A stretch of DNA of 48,585 bases from assembly GCA_002964805.2 (NCBI GenBank), contig PUDQ02000074.1:1-48585 (forward strand), in the 5' to 3' direction. Positions within the stretch are counted from its first letter, which is position 1; each line of letters opens with the position of its first letter. The position numbers were made by a program, and so were the translations under genes. Positions 22,380-34,267 of this stretch are shown one piece after another. The DNA comes from Trametes villosa. Its lineage: Eukaryota; Basidiomycota; Agaricomycetes; Polyporales; Polyporaceae. Under the pieces are notes generated by a model, which was not told the origin of the DNA, did not search any database, and saw nothing but the letters and a program-made list of their open reading frames with translations.

Positions 22380-24650
22380 AATGTCCTTCCTTTCCTCCTG
22401 ATGTAATGCATTCAACAAGATGGAATACCTCAGCATTTGTCTGTCTAGCACACCACAGGTGTTTTATTGACTGGGCCATGATATCATGCTGAAAACCTTG
22501 GACAAATTGATTATGCTATACAGTGCTCCCATTCTGAGCACAATTTAGGATTTTATGCAGCTTGTGATTGTCTTGACAATGTATGGCATATCCCATTGAA
22601 TAGGTATTGAAAAGCTGAATACAATGGCATATAATACCTGGGAGGTTTGTGCACATTGTACTGAGATATGAACCTTAGAAGCTAATGTGGCTGAATTGTG
22701 GCACAATTGGGGAATTGAAGTTCTAACCATGACTGCTATAGTGATTATTACATCATGTACACCATTGGATTCTACTCCCCCATAGCTCTCTGATGACATT
22801 CAATATATGGCATTTGGACTATCAGGGGTGTGGCTGTGATGCAAACACCATTTTCCCTAAAGAAAAACAAATATGCCTCATTGTGCTGAGAGGTGTTTAT
22901 ACATGATAAGAATAGTCTGCAACACCTCATCAATCGGACTTGCCAGTATTGGCCCTCTCCCCCCAAGTGTGAATAAGTAGCTATGGTATAGCATTGCTTT
23001 ATTTGAATTTGCCTCAAGAGCCTCACTGACAATGTCATGCTGATTTGAATCTGCCTTTTTTCAATATTTGATGATGCCAGATGATATTCACTTGAGGCTA
23101 TTAAGCAAATTTACTGCCTTACGGACTGGACAAGCAATGTACACAGAAGGCTGCACTGATTGAAATGATATGTATGTGACTTGCAGCAATTGTCCTGTTA
23201 CAGGATAGCTTCTACAAAATTGTTAGCAGCTAATCTGGTTGTTCTGTATCTGATACAAGATATATCTCAGCATTTCTCTCCAAGCATAGACAGGCTGTCT
23301 CTATTGCTTATATCTCCACATATCAAGAGATGCTCTAACAGTAGTATTGGGTTATTCTCTGTTCTAAGATCAATCACATAAGCCACAGCAGTCACCAACA
23401 AATAGTAATTACAAGTCTGAGGTCATGTCACAGAGCTGGAGTTCTTGTGCATGAGCTGATCAAAGCTTCTCACAATGATGCAGCCTGCTTCCTTCTGTTA
23501 TTATGCTGGCTCATCCATTTGCCCAGTGACCCTACTAGCACTCTCAAACAGAACTGTCACATTGCTTTACATATGAAACAGTCTGGGTTGCAATATGCTA
23601 CCAGGGTAGCCAGTGAGATTAGCAGCTAAGCTACGAACATCTACTTGGGGGGAGAGGGCCAATACTGGCATGTCCGATTGATGGGATAATGCACAAGATT
23701 TCTATCATGTGTCAACAGTACACTCAAGGGCTATTGGTGTGCATTGGTAGGTGGTGTCAATGTCAAAAGAACCTTGAAATGCCTCTATATGTCAAGAAAA
23801 AAATCTACACCTCAGCAGCAAGATACATTCAGAAGTAGGTGAAAAACCAGTGTTGTTTTGAGCTATCATGTTATTTTTTTGTGAATGCTAGGAGCATATA
23901 CTCAACCCAGAAGGAATCTGCTCACATCTGAGTAATAGGGTGCACAATTCTCCCAGAAAAACTGCACAATGGTAACTTAGAGCATTTCTCTGTTTAGGCT
24001 ACACTAACATATTCTTCTCCTAACCATCCTACTAGCACCATTTTCAGTATTGGCATCCAGTTCAAGGAATAGTGGAGAGCCCCCACCAAAGCTTAAGTAA
24101 GGGAGAGTAGCTGATGTTAAGCTGGGAAATTGATCATTGAATAATCACTAGGTCATGTCAACAGTATAGCCTGCAGGCTGTCATCATCTAACTAGACTTG
24201 ATATTTCATGCATCAGTAATAGTCAGCAGCTTTGTTCTTCAGACACATTTAGATTGGTGTTGTGTGCTAGCTAGCCCTATCATCATATTGAAAGTGGCTG
24301 TACTACAGTGACTTGATCTATGTGAGACATCAACGGATATTACAGCCCACTGGGGTAATCTTTTGATATTCCTAGAGTGTCTGGTGGCTTTTGTGACATA
24401 GAGCCTCCCCAATCAGGTAGATATTGAGAACCTGAATCAAATGTTCCATAACACTCCCAGGGTTTGTGCATCATATACTACAGTATGGGCTCTTAAAGCT
24501 GAATGCACCTAAGTTTAACACTAATGGGAATTTATTGCCCTCATAAACAGTGCTACAGTGAGTATTACACCATACTGTATGCACCATCACGGCAAACATA
24601 GCTCGTTTCCGAGACCCCTGACACGCTCATGGAATTTATAGCACGGCCGG
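22380..24650. repeat. AT-rich, CpG-poor stretch with decayed repeats
   Basis: No credible gene is present. Two diverged direct copies of about 170 bp lie at 22606-22770 and 24416-24590 (shared words: gggtttgtgca or ggtttgtgca, gctgaat, agtgattatta or agtgagtatta). A 41-bp inverted repeat with one mismatch lies at 22928-22968 and 23643-23683. CG is rare compared with the rest of the window, as expected for old, methylated and deaminated repeats. Confidence 0.65.
22928..23683. mobile_element. Possible MITE-like element bounded by a 41-bp inverted repeat
   Basis: Bases 22928-22968 (catcaatcggacttgccag...) and 23643-23683 are reverse complements with a single mismatch (t versus a at the 13th base). 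Similarity decays on the inner side. The length of 756 bp and the lack of coding sequence fit a non-autonomous DNA transposon; no convincing target-site duplication was found. Confidence 0.5.
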
Positions 24651-25140
24651 GCTGTCAACAAACTTCCTTGATACTGTCTTCGTGCGCGAAATGTACCATT
24701 CCATCACAGTGTCTTGAGGTATGACCGCGTGTCAAGGAATTCGCCATTCGCTTTGTTGTGGTATAGGGCTGGAATGTCACAGACTTTTGGGATGTCGGGA
24801 TACAAAGAACATTATAGACAGCGTTCTGGAATCCATCATTCCGAGCACGTTCCAAGGATGCCGGAAGCGACCAGAAAGCTAAGCTGTTCGGTCTTGAGGT
24901 ATCGGCGCCGTCACAACGCACGGAATACCTTTGTCATAGACAATTCCGCGGGCGTCGGAACTGTGCGGACATCGAGGGTGGCTCATGGATTCCACCACTC
25001 GTGGAATTGCCTAGACATCTCCTCTACCAGAAGCATTCCGGGACCGCGGTGGAATATAACATTCCAAAAGGTAAGACATAGTCGTGGAATACACATGGAA
25101 GGTTCGATGTCAGAACCTCTGGAATCCCGCCTGTCAGCGC
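24650..25140. other. No gene recognised
   Basis: The words ggaat and attcc recur many times, and overlapping ORFs on both strands (154 codons plus, 88 codons minus) look like shadows of a repeat rather than genes. Confidence 0.4.
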
Positions 25141-25144
25141 AAAA

Positions 25145-25224
25145 GGAGCTCCTGGGAGCTCCCAGGAGCTCCCGGTAGCTCCCAGTAGCTCCTGGGAGCT
25201 CTCAGGAGTTCCCGGTAGCTCTCC
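25145..25224. repeat. 10-bp tandem repeat, consensus ggagctccyr, 8 copies
   Basis: The core agct recurs exactly every 10 bp from 25146 on, with most units being self-complementary (ggagctcc). The period equals roughly one helical turn. Confidence 0.9.
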
Positions 25225-25364
25225 GCGTCTCCCGGGAGCTCCTAGGAGCGCCGCAGAGCTCTTTGATACGCCATGAGGCTCCCAGGTGCGCCTCCGAGCA
25301 CCTCGGCGCGCAACCGAGCCCGCTGCTGCACTCACGAGCCCTCCGGCGCGTTTATGAGTGTCGC

Positions 25365-25448
25365 GATCGCGCTCATGAGCTCCCCGATCGCGCTCGTGAG
25401 CTTCCCGACAGTGCTCGTGAGCTCCTCGATCGCGCAAAGGAGCCCTCC
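25365..25448. repeat. 21-bp tandem repeat, 4 copies
   Basis: Units start at 25365, 25386, 25407 and 25428 (gatcgcgctc followed by gtgagct). The 21-bp period would encode heptads on either strand (for example DRAHELP on plus), but no start, splice or domain evidence supports a gene. Confidence 0.85.
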
Positions 25449-25449
25449 G

Positions 25450-26660
25450 ACGCGTAGAGCAGCGTTTCGGCGCATGCAGAGCGGCCAGTGCCCTCGAGCA
25501 CACCGCCGCGTCTTGTAGCGCACCGCCGCGTCTCGCTGTAGAGGTCCGCGTGGAGGGGTCCACACGAGGGAATGGCGGCGAGACTTGCGCGGCTGACTCT
25601 ACAGGTGTGTCAGGTGCGGAGGGGACGTGCGGAGCTGTATCGCACAACGTGGTTGCGGACGGCGGAGTAATAGCTCTCGCGCGCGCAAGAGCCCCCCGAT
25701 GCGCCGGGAGCGAAGGCTAGCCGCAAAGTCTTGCGCGGCCAGGGCCCACGAAAGGCTCAGCCCGCGCGGAGCGTCGGCAGCCTTCGCGCGCGAAGATACT
25801 GAGCTGTGAGGTTGATATATTGGCCACAGGTACGCTTATGATACGTCTCCCCTATCGGTCTGTCGGGTTGCACGTCAGTAATTGTATAGGGGGAACCACG
25901 ACAGACACAACCAACTCACATATATATCTCCCTCTACCACGACGAGAAGCTCCGCCGATGCGCGGCCAAGGGCTACGCTGCGCCCCGCCTGTGACGGGCG
26001 AAAACATGTACATCGAGTTCCTGTGTCAGCAGTGCGGTGAGAAAGACGAACATGGGGAAGAGAGGGGAAGGGGACGGACACCTCCCAGCCGGCCTCGGCC
26101 TTGCTGACCCCGTTCGTGCCGCAGACGGAGAGGCCGACGAAGAGGCTCTTCTCGCGGATGCTGCGCGTCTGCCGGGTGGGGTACGAGTCACGCGCCCCCT
26201 CCCCCCGGCCAAGGGCTCCGCTGCGCGGTCGGAGCGTAGGCCGTACACGGAGTGATCGCACCCGCAGACGGGGCATAGTGGACTGGAGGACTTCGCGAAC
26301 GTCTCCAGTCTCCACCTCTCTATTAGCACCTCTCTTGGATACGGCACCCCACCCAGACGGCGCAGCATCGCAGGGAGCTCTTCGCAGCTCGCGCGGCGCA
26401 CGAGATCTCTTTCCGCATCGCTCTCAGCTCGGAGGGCGCCTTCGGACAGAAGTCCCGCCCACGAAATGCAGGCAGCACACTAGGGGCCTCCGCCTCAGTC
26501 CTCCTGTACTTTCCGGTGCGCTGATCATGCGCTGAACTTGCCCTCCTGGCGCGAGCGATAGCGTCCTGGGGGTCTCCTCGTGAGCTCTCCAGGACATTTT
26601 CCGACCGCTGCTCGCGCGCACAGCCGGTCTCCCGGATCCCCTCGCATTGCCGTGGGCTCT
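25450..26660. other. GC-rich, no gene recognised
   Basis: Overlapping ORFs of 140-150 codons occur on both strands but show no domain and no consistent intron structure. A short direct repeat (ggccaagggctacgctgcgc at 25965, ggccaagggctccgctgcgc at 26209) and a stem (actggag..ctccagt, about 26281-26308) are the only structures I see. Confidence 0.4.
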
Positions 26661-26664
26661 GTTC

Positions 26665-27660
26665 AGCACTGAATCCTCGACGCAGACTTTCTTGCGGGCG
26701 AGTCTGCGGGGGAACCCGTACGCGCGCAGGGAGAAAAGCGCGACGGAGGCTCCGCGGGAGCTCTCCGTCGCGCTCTCCGAGCCTCCCGCAGGAAGCTCAT
26801 CGCGGCCGAGTGCGCGCTGCTCAACTGCGCGTCCGCAGCTTCGAGTTCCCCTGACTTTCCTGAGGGCGATTCCACGGGGGAACCCGAGCACGCAGAGAGG
26901 AGAGCGCGCGGGAGGCTCCGCGGGAGCTCTCCGTCGCGCTCTCCGAGCCTCCCGCAAGAAGCTCATCGCGGCCGATGGCGCGCTGCTCAACTATGCCGGA
27001 GGCCGACGCGCTGGAGCGCTACGCGTGAGCTCTCCAGCGCGCTCTCCGTCCGCGGCTTGCGCCCATGCGGGCAATCTGCCGGAGCCCCTCGCGCTGCCGC
27101 GTGAGCCGTTGAGTATCGAATCCTCGACGCAGGCTGCCTTGCGGGCAAGTCTGCGGGGGAACCCGTACGCGCACAGGGCGAAAAGCGCGCCGGAGGCTCC
27201 GCGGGAGCTCTCCGTCGCGCTCTCCGAGCCTCCCGCAAGAAGCTCATCGCGGCCGATGGCGCGCTGCTCAACTATGTCGGAGGCCGACGCGCTGGAGCGC
27301 TACGCGTGAGCTCTCCAGCGCGCTCTCCGTCCGCGGCTTGCGCCCATGCGGGCAATCTGCCGGAGCCCCTCGCGCTGCCGCGTGAGCCGTTGAGTATCGC
27401 ATCCTCGACGCAGGCTGCCTTGCGGGCAAGTCTGCGGGGGAACCCGTACGCGCACAGGGCGAAAAGCGCGCCAGAGGCTCCGCTGGAGCTCTCCGTCGCG
27501 CTCTCCGAGCCTCCCGCAGGAAGCTCATCGCGGCAGAGTGCACGCTGCTTTGATATACGCCCTCGGGCCCAGGCTCCCGTAGTACAATCTGACCGGAGAG
27601 ACGAGGAACGCGCGGGGAGGCCAACGCGCTGGAGCGCTACGCGTGAACTCTCCAGCGCGC
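26665..27660. repeat. 281-bp tandem repeat and partial copies
   Basis: Unit 27000-27280 is followed directly by a second copy from 27281. Over the first 250 bp I count only four differences, after which the second copy diverges. Partial older copies of the same block (cggaggctccgcgggagctc and following) lie at about 26690-26850 and 26858-26995, and another edge (ggccaacgcgctgg) lies at 27618. The long plus and minus ORFs here follow from high GC and a unit that changes frame, and are not taken as genes. Confidence 0.88.
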
Positions 27661-27890
27661 TGTCCGTCCGCTCCTCGCGCGGGCGCATCATAACACCGAT
27701 GGGTGAACCTCCCGACGTCCGCCCTTCGCGAACGCTCGCGCTCGGGCAGGCCGACGCCCTGGAGGTGCTCGCGACGCCAAGCGGGCGCTGGTCAGCCTGC
27801 TGCCGTAACGCAACTCCTACTGTCGGTAACATACTCTTCATTTTGGGCCCGCACATCGTGTACACAGCAGATATACGTAGCTTGAAACCT

Positions 27891-30800
27891 CTAGTTCGCG
27901 CTCGCACGGCTCGTGGAAGCTCCCCCTCCGTTGCTCCCCCCCGGTGGGACGACCTGCATGGGCTCCTCCGTTTGCTTCTTGTTGCCGAGCAGCGCGTCGA
28001 CGTCGAGGGTGAAGTCGTAATCCGCGTCGATGATCTCCAGGCTGCGTACGACGTACGGCTTCTGCTTCTCCAGCCAGACGGGGTTGTAGCAGTTGCGCCA
28101 AAGTCCAGACGGGGCGGGACTGTCCTCGGTGCGACCGTCGCTTTTGGCCGTTCGAGTGCGCGGCCGCTTGCCAGGCTTGGCGTGGTCGCCCTTCATCCCA
28201 TGGGGCTGCTTGCTCAGCGCGTAGGCGAGGAAAAGGCGGTCCAGGAGTCGTAGAAACGTCTTCAGCGCCTCGCTCTGCCACTCCGCTTCGACGATGATGT
28301 AGTTCCCCTTCAGGGCGTCTTGGGTCGTTTCCGCTTCGTCGCCGCTCATGTGACGGGGGAGGAACTTGTACAGCAGCACGGCATGCTGAAGCAGGTCGTA
28401 GATGACGAGGACCTCGCAGCGGTTGAGGAGCAGCTATCACGGTACTGTCAGTGAGAAGCGGTAGAAGAAACGAGGTTAACACACCGTCTTCCGGCGGCTG
28501 TCCATGCGCTTCGCCTGCTCCCGGGTAAGCTTGTACGCTGCTGAGGGCGGACTGACTACCTCCTTCCACTTGGTACGAACGTGGGTCATGTGACTGAGCA
28601 AGGTCGATTCGACCAGAGCTTCCGTGAAGTACCGTGAAGGGATCGGAGGAGAGCGGTACGCCCCGCCGCTTACGCTCTCGAGGAAATGCTGAACGAAGAC
28701 GTCGTTTGCTTCACGGTTGTACTTGCAGGCAGTCCAGCCCCGCTTGAAGTCGATACGGAAGTTCTTCTCGTTCATCACGGCCCCGGGGCCCTTCGCCTCG
28801 TAATCCTTGAGCTCTTCGTCCGTCAGCGAAGGAAACTTGGCGCCTATCTCGCTCAACGACGTGACGTCTAAGAGCAGTAGAAGATGCACGCGGATGGCTT
28901 CCTGAAAGGGAGTGAGCACGGGGCTTGGGAAAAGTGCAGGGACGGGCAATACCTGGAGGCGAAGCATGAAAGTCCTGTCGACGTCTTGGCGTTGGACCTC
29001 TGTCATCGCCTTCACCATGATGGCCTCCTCTTGCGGGGTAGTTCTGGGTATGGATATGGTCTTCCGGGTCTTGGCAGCCCCCCTGCGCACTCGGCGGCGG
29101 GTTTGGCCACGCGCGGGAGACTGAGCTGGCTCAGGGTCTTCTTCATCGTCGGCCACCTCGTCAAGCTCCTGAGTGAAGTCCTCTCGCTCTTGGGCGAGGG
29201 CGACTCTCGACGCAATAGACGTAGTCTTGCGTGGGCTCCTGTGCACAGCAGGCGGTCCCGGCGCGAAGCTGGGGCCAGCCGCCGTCCTCTCCGTCCTGCT
29301 GAGCTGGGTGACCTGATGGCCGAGAGTCTTGACCGCCCTGGTGAGCTCCTCCCTGCGAAGCTTCAGTAAGCACATATATACAAGCACGGAAGAGAGAAAC
29401 ATACTGAAGCGTGGCCACATCGTCGCGGAAGGTATGGACCTGATCCAAGAGGTGCAGCGTCAGGTTGGGCTGCGCTGCACCCAGCGGCTATGAAACGCGC
29501 CGAACTGTCAGCGACGGCTCGCTAAGTCAACGTACAGTGGCGAGGCACTTACGTCGACGGGCGGGGCCGCGAAACCAGAGGTATCGCGCCCTTTCCCTTT
29601 GTCGGGGCGCGCAGATTGCTGACCCTCATGATTCATAGGGGCCGGGCGCGAAGGGCCAGGGACGTTGTTGTTGGAATAGCCCGTCGGACGGGCTTCTGAG
29701 TGCGTGGTCGGAGCTATAGGAGGGGGAGGGAGGGCGCGATGTATAGGCACCATCGATCCAGCTGCGTGACTGCCCTGCTGCCGTTTATAAGCGTCGCGTG
29801 GCACGGAGGAGCTACGAAGCACTCACCGTTTGCGGTGCGCGCGGTTCGGCGGCGAGGTAGGCTCCCGCTTGCGGCGCCGGCACTCCCAAAGATGACAAGA
29901 TCTCATGGCGTTGCTCAGGCCCCAGCTGACTCATGAACTGTTGGAAGGCGGTCTATGTATTATGTCAATACGTGCACATCGAGACACCGAAGAAACAAAG
30001 TACTGACCATAGGAGCTGAGTGCGCAGGCAGGGAATGTTGCTGTCCCATCGCAGGCGGAGGGGCAGAACCCTGAGGCTGGTTTGTCGGCCAGCCGTTGGG
30101 ACGCCGGCCCCCTTCAGCGGCGTAGGCCCAAGCGGGGGGCGGCGCGCCTGCGCCCGGCCAGCCGTCGGGTCGGGGGGATCGCTCTTCGCGCCACCCCGAG
30201 GAGGAGGATACCCCGTTGAAGGGTGGCACAGGTTCCCGGTCTACGGGGACGCGAGAGTCGCTCGGCTGTGGTGCTCCTTGCCACCCATCAGGAACCAACA
30301 GTCGAGGAGTAGCGTTCGCTCGACGATCCATGGCGAACTCAGCGCTTTGGCGCTGGTTGCCACCGTCGTAAGCCATGCGCTGGTCGTGGTACGGGTTGCC
30401 AGTGCGCTGGGGGTCGTGCGGGTGATGTGCTGGTTGGATGACGGGAGGTCCTCCAGGATAGCGCACGGGGTAAGCTTGACGAGTCGCAGAAGGCCCTTGA
30501 GAGCGGGCGGAAGGGGCGTAGTTGCGGCGGTTGGCGTCGGAGTCCTGGTAGCTCAAAGGTTGACTCTCCGGGCGCGCCGTCGAGTGACCGTAGCCCCCGG
30601 CGGGACGTTCTTGGTATCTAGTTGGACGTTCCTGATAGTCCGAGGGGGAGGTGTAGTGATCGCGAAGCTCTTGCTGATTCGCCGCCGGGATGGCATGACG
30701 GATTGCTGCGGGGTGGCCAGCGTTGTCGTAGGGTACCATGGCCCGGTTCGCGGTGGCTGCCTGCTGTATCGTACCTTGTGTCGTAGAGGAGGCTTGGTAG

Positions 30801-32739
30801 CTCTCGGGACCTGCCGTCGGGCTACCCCAGGATGATCTTGCAGGATCGCCCGAGGGATGCGTAGGGGGTATGCGAGAGGAGAGGTCGTATCCAGCCATCG
30901 AGCGAGGATCTGCGGCCCTATCTTGATACTGACGAGTGTCGCGAGCCTGCGAGCTCGATCGAGGCTCCGCAGCCGGATGTTGCTGCTGAGCCTGGCCGTA
31001 GGCGTGCGGGATACCCGCTCGTTCACCTTGCATGTTCGCGGGCGGCCGGCGCGAGGTAGGATCGCTAGAATTGGGCGCCATCGATGCGGGAGGATATGCG
31101 GGAGCGGAGGTTCTGGGGGTCGGCTGTTGCGGCGTGCTCAGCACGCGACTGGGGGCAGACGAACGAGGCAGAGGGAGCGAGGATGGGTCTGCAGCTCCGG
31201 ATGCTAGAAGCCGCCGCCGTAAGGCGTTGTATTCTTCGTTAGCAGCTTCGTCCCGGGTTCGTTTCCGAGACGCGTTCATCGCATCGTCGACTGCCATCTG
31301 AGTTCCAGAATCATCGTCATGTTCCTGCGCCCCCGTGAGGTGCGGAACAGTGGGGAGAGGGTGCTGGCCATCGAGCGCAACGGCGAACGCGCCCGCGACT
31401 GTGCCGTCATGGCCCGGCTGAACAAAGGCTTCGATATGCATAGGATCGCACTGCATACGCTGCGGTACAGGAGCGGAGATACGCTGCCGATCGACGGGGG
31501 GCTGAGAGGCCGATGTAGCCATGGATTCTTCAAGCGCGCTGGGGCTTGTCTGTTCAGCGTCCATGGGCTCGGGCTGAGGCTCTTCGGCGGGAGGCTGAAT
31601 GGACCCGTCGCTGACATGATCCACGGCCATAGGAACGACGGCCTGGCGAGCAGTGTCGCGCGCGAACGCGGGCTCAGGTACCATGCGCTGTGGTTCGAGC
31701 TGCGCACCGGCGGGGATGAGAGGCGTCTGATTGCTCGACTGAGGCAGCGAAGCCTCCGAAGGGGGCGACACTATCGAGCGCTGGTCGATAGAGCGTGCCA
31801 TCTCGACTTCTTGGTTCGTCAGCTCAGTCGACGGCTGAGCGGCCGCGGGTTGCACTTGGCGGCTACGCGGGGCGAGGGAGGTCCCAGCGGAGGTTGGCCC
31901 TGCGATAGACTGAGTGTGCGCGGCTGGGCCAGCGGGAAGCTGAGTCGAGGGCTGAGGATCGTAGCGGGCGGGAGTAGCAGATGACGGGCGGGAGGTATCG
32001 AGTGGGAGGGTTTGGGGGACGGATGATTCGCCGGGCTGGTTTGCGGTATCCTGCGAGCTCTGCTTGGCGCGTTCCTTGCGTCCATCCTGTTTCTTCGAGG
32101 GAGCATACGCGTATGGGTGCCACACGTACGTGCCCTGGCAGGCCTCTTAGTACTCAAATCAATCAATATCTTGCCTGGCTCACCTTCGCTTCGTCCGGAC
32201 TGGGCGACTTATACGGTTCCGTATCGCCCGGGCGACGTGGAGTTAAGGTAGGCCGCTTGTAGCTTGTTCTGAACTCAATAGGCCGGGACCAATCCTGCGC
32301 GAACAATGAGGACCGTCCTGAGCGTGAACAGAAGATGTCGACTTACTACAGTGCGCTTCGGATCCTTTCTGGGACGGGTCGTTCCACCTGCTAGCTGTGA
32401 GCCTATTCCCCCTGCTTCGCTCTCCGATAATCCGTGCCCGTCAGTTGGAGCGCCAGCTGGCTGGGACTCTTCGTCGGGACGGTCGCCTTGGTTCCTCTCC
32501 GACGCAGGACGTGCGGTGGCAGGGCGTGAAGCAGGTCCCTGATTCTGCCTGGCACGTTCTTCGGGTGGGAGCGCAGTGCTTGAACGTGCTGGTGTGCGAG
32601 GAACAGTGCGGCGAGGAGGAACAATGATGGGATAAGGTAGTTCCTTGACGGGCTGCGACGACTTGCCCTTGGAAGAAGGGACGGCGGACGTGGGCGTCGA
32701 GGGAGGCTCGGCGCCCTTGGGTTTCTGTGGGGGATCCAT
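27891..32739 (-). CDS. Unknown 1474-aa protein, disordered N-terminus and conserved-looking C-terminal domain
   Basis: My model (minus) is 32739-32347, 32294-32184, 32134-30008, 29952-29827, 29777-29553, 29487-29405, 29352-28953, 28901-28485 and 28433-27891. All introns are GT..AG, mostly 45-65 bp, and the total is 4425 nt, a multiple of three. The start MDPPQKPKGAEPP is the first ATG in a good context. Residues 1-1000 are rich in Pro, Ser, Gln, Arg and Tyr and surely disordered, with many PPA, RYQERP and similar repeats. From about residue 1140 the sequence becomes globular (LTDEELKDYEAKGPGAV, FRIDFKRGWTACKYNRE, then MSGDEAE and IIVEAEWQSEALKTFLRLLD). I have the impression that this C-terminal part recurs in other basidiomycete proteins of unknown function, but I cannot name a family. 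It lies 223 bp downstream of the SUN-domain gene, in the same direction. The function is unknown; nuclear or scaffold roles are only guesses. Confidence 0.72.
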
Positions 32740-32962
32740 GTGCGAACTTGAGCAGCTTGCATCGAGCTCGAGTATATGTAGCGGACGTGGATGGCGGAGA
32801 GAGTGGACAAAGACCTTGGCAGCTCCGTTGAGCTTCCTTTGCCTCGGCAGAGCGCTTCGGCGTCTATTCACATACCACGAGGATCTTGCGAGGATCACAC
32901 CCGCACGAGCTGGCGCACTCGAAAGCTAACATGAATTATATCAAAAATACATACACGGGAGT

Positions 32963-34016
32963 CTAATTGGCGAGCGGGAACTACGGGGTGGCTACTGGTG
33001 AGTGCATGAAAATGGTATAGGTCAAGATATACTCACAGTCTGGTTGGAATGACGAGCGTCCCCATGAATGCGAACCCGATAGAGACAGGTCGATTTCGAC
33101 CCCCAGTTTTGTACCACCTCGAGAACATAAACCCCGATGTCGATTCCGAGGTTGCGGACGGCTTCGCGTACAGCGAACGTTTGCACATCCTCCAGCCGCG
33201 AGATATCATACACGAAGCTGCCGAGCTCCACGAAGATATAGTCTCGCTGCGTGAGAGGGGGATGGTCGCGCCCGAGAGTGCGGCCGCGCTGCAACGCTTC
33301 AAGGTTCCGGTGATATCGCTCCTTGTTCTCAGAACCGTCAATGAGTCCCCAGAGTATCATTTTGCGGGGCGCCTGGCCGATGTCTGCCGCAATGGCCTGC
33401 GGGATGTGGTCGATACTGGCGTGCGAAGGGTAGATAGAATCGCGAAGGGTGATGCTGAGTTGGCCGTGGGGATCGGGAAGGAGCCAACAGCGCCCTACAC
33501 GCATGTCTTCGTTCAAGGCTAGGCGTGCGGAGGGTGGGCCATTCACGCCCCGAGATGTGAGATCATAGAACACCATGCCTCCGTCCGCCTCCAACGCGTA
33601 GTCTCGATAGGGAACCGGAGTTCGTGCTCGGAAGACGGCTTCATTGATCTTGGACATTGTCGACGGCGGGACAGTCTGCTGCAGGAACCCAAGTGCGGGA
33701 GGAAGAGGGAGGCGCGAGGTGATGATGACGAGCCAGCCGTCCCGTATGAGCAGATAGGCCGTGATCGCAGCCACCGCGAACCAGAGGCGAGTCGTGACTG
33801 GAGTGGGGTGCGTAGAACCGGAAGAGGAGCCGCCTGAAGAGCTTGTAGGATGTTCGGAAGAGACATCGCTCTCTTGCTCAAAGCGCACCTGCTTGCGGCC
33901 TTGAACGCCTCAGATTGTGCTGTACAGACACATTATCCACGACACTCACCAGTTGTCGAGGATCCCCGGCCCCGACCAAAGCGTCGCGGGTCAAAGCGAC
34001 TTAGCGACGCGCTCAT
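32963..34016 (-). CDS. Small SUN-domain membrane protein, 315 aa
   Basis: Exons (minus) are 34016-33950, 33899-33037 and 32980-32963; introns of 49 and 56 bp, total 948 nt. The N-terminus is basic and Ser-rich (MSASLSRFDPRRFGRGRG), with one hydrophobic segment at about residues 61-83 (LWFAVAAITAYLLI and LVIIT). Residues about 110-305 match the SUN fold in sequence style: KMILWGLIDG, YIFVELGSFVYDIS, VQTFAVREAVRNLGIDIGVY, and the hallmark end VVQNWGSKSTCLYRVRIHG. SUN proteins sit in the inner nuclear membrane and bind KASH proteins, or in fungi in the ER (Slp1-like type). The short linker between membrane segment and SUN domain is unlike the long coiled coil of classical SUN proteins. It is head to head with the 133-aa gene and shares a 251-bp upstream region with it. 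Confidence 0.8.
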
Positions 34017-34267
34017 ATCGCAGGTATGCCCTTGGGTGTTCGGGCGAGAGAGAGAGCAAGCGGAGACGCCGGAGAGGAGTGCCACTAAACGGTGAGCTGA
34101 GGACGAAGCGCTCCTCGAGCGCTTCGCGCGCTCTTCCCTCTCCGCAAGTCCGACTCACGCGAGGACTCGCACGCACGAGCTCCCTTGGCTGTCAGCTGGG
34201 CTGAGGGTGTGGACCCCGCATAAATTCGACGCTGACGCTACTTATCACCCGCCTCATCGCAACATCG
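34017..34267. promoter_or_regulatory. Shared upstream region of two divergent genes
   Basis: The 251 bp between the start codons of the SUN-domain gene (minus) and the 133-aa gene (plus) must hold both core promoters. I see gcataaattc at about 34218 as a possible TATA-like element for the plus gene. No other motif is clear. Confidence 0.4.

Noticed and set aside
25875..26535. Overlapping 140-codon genes on both strands
   Set aside because: No domain, no start context and no splice logic; they are treated as open frames in GC-rich DNA.
26424..28569. ORFs of 188-315 codons over the 281-bp repeats
   Set aside because: The period is not a multiple of three, the opposite strand is equally open, and the composition explains the lack of stops.
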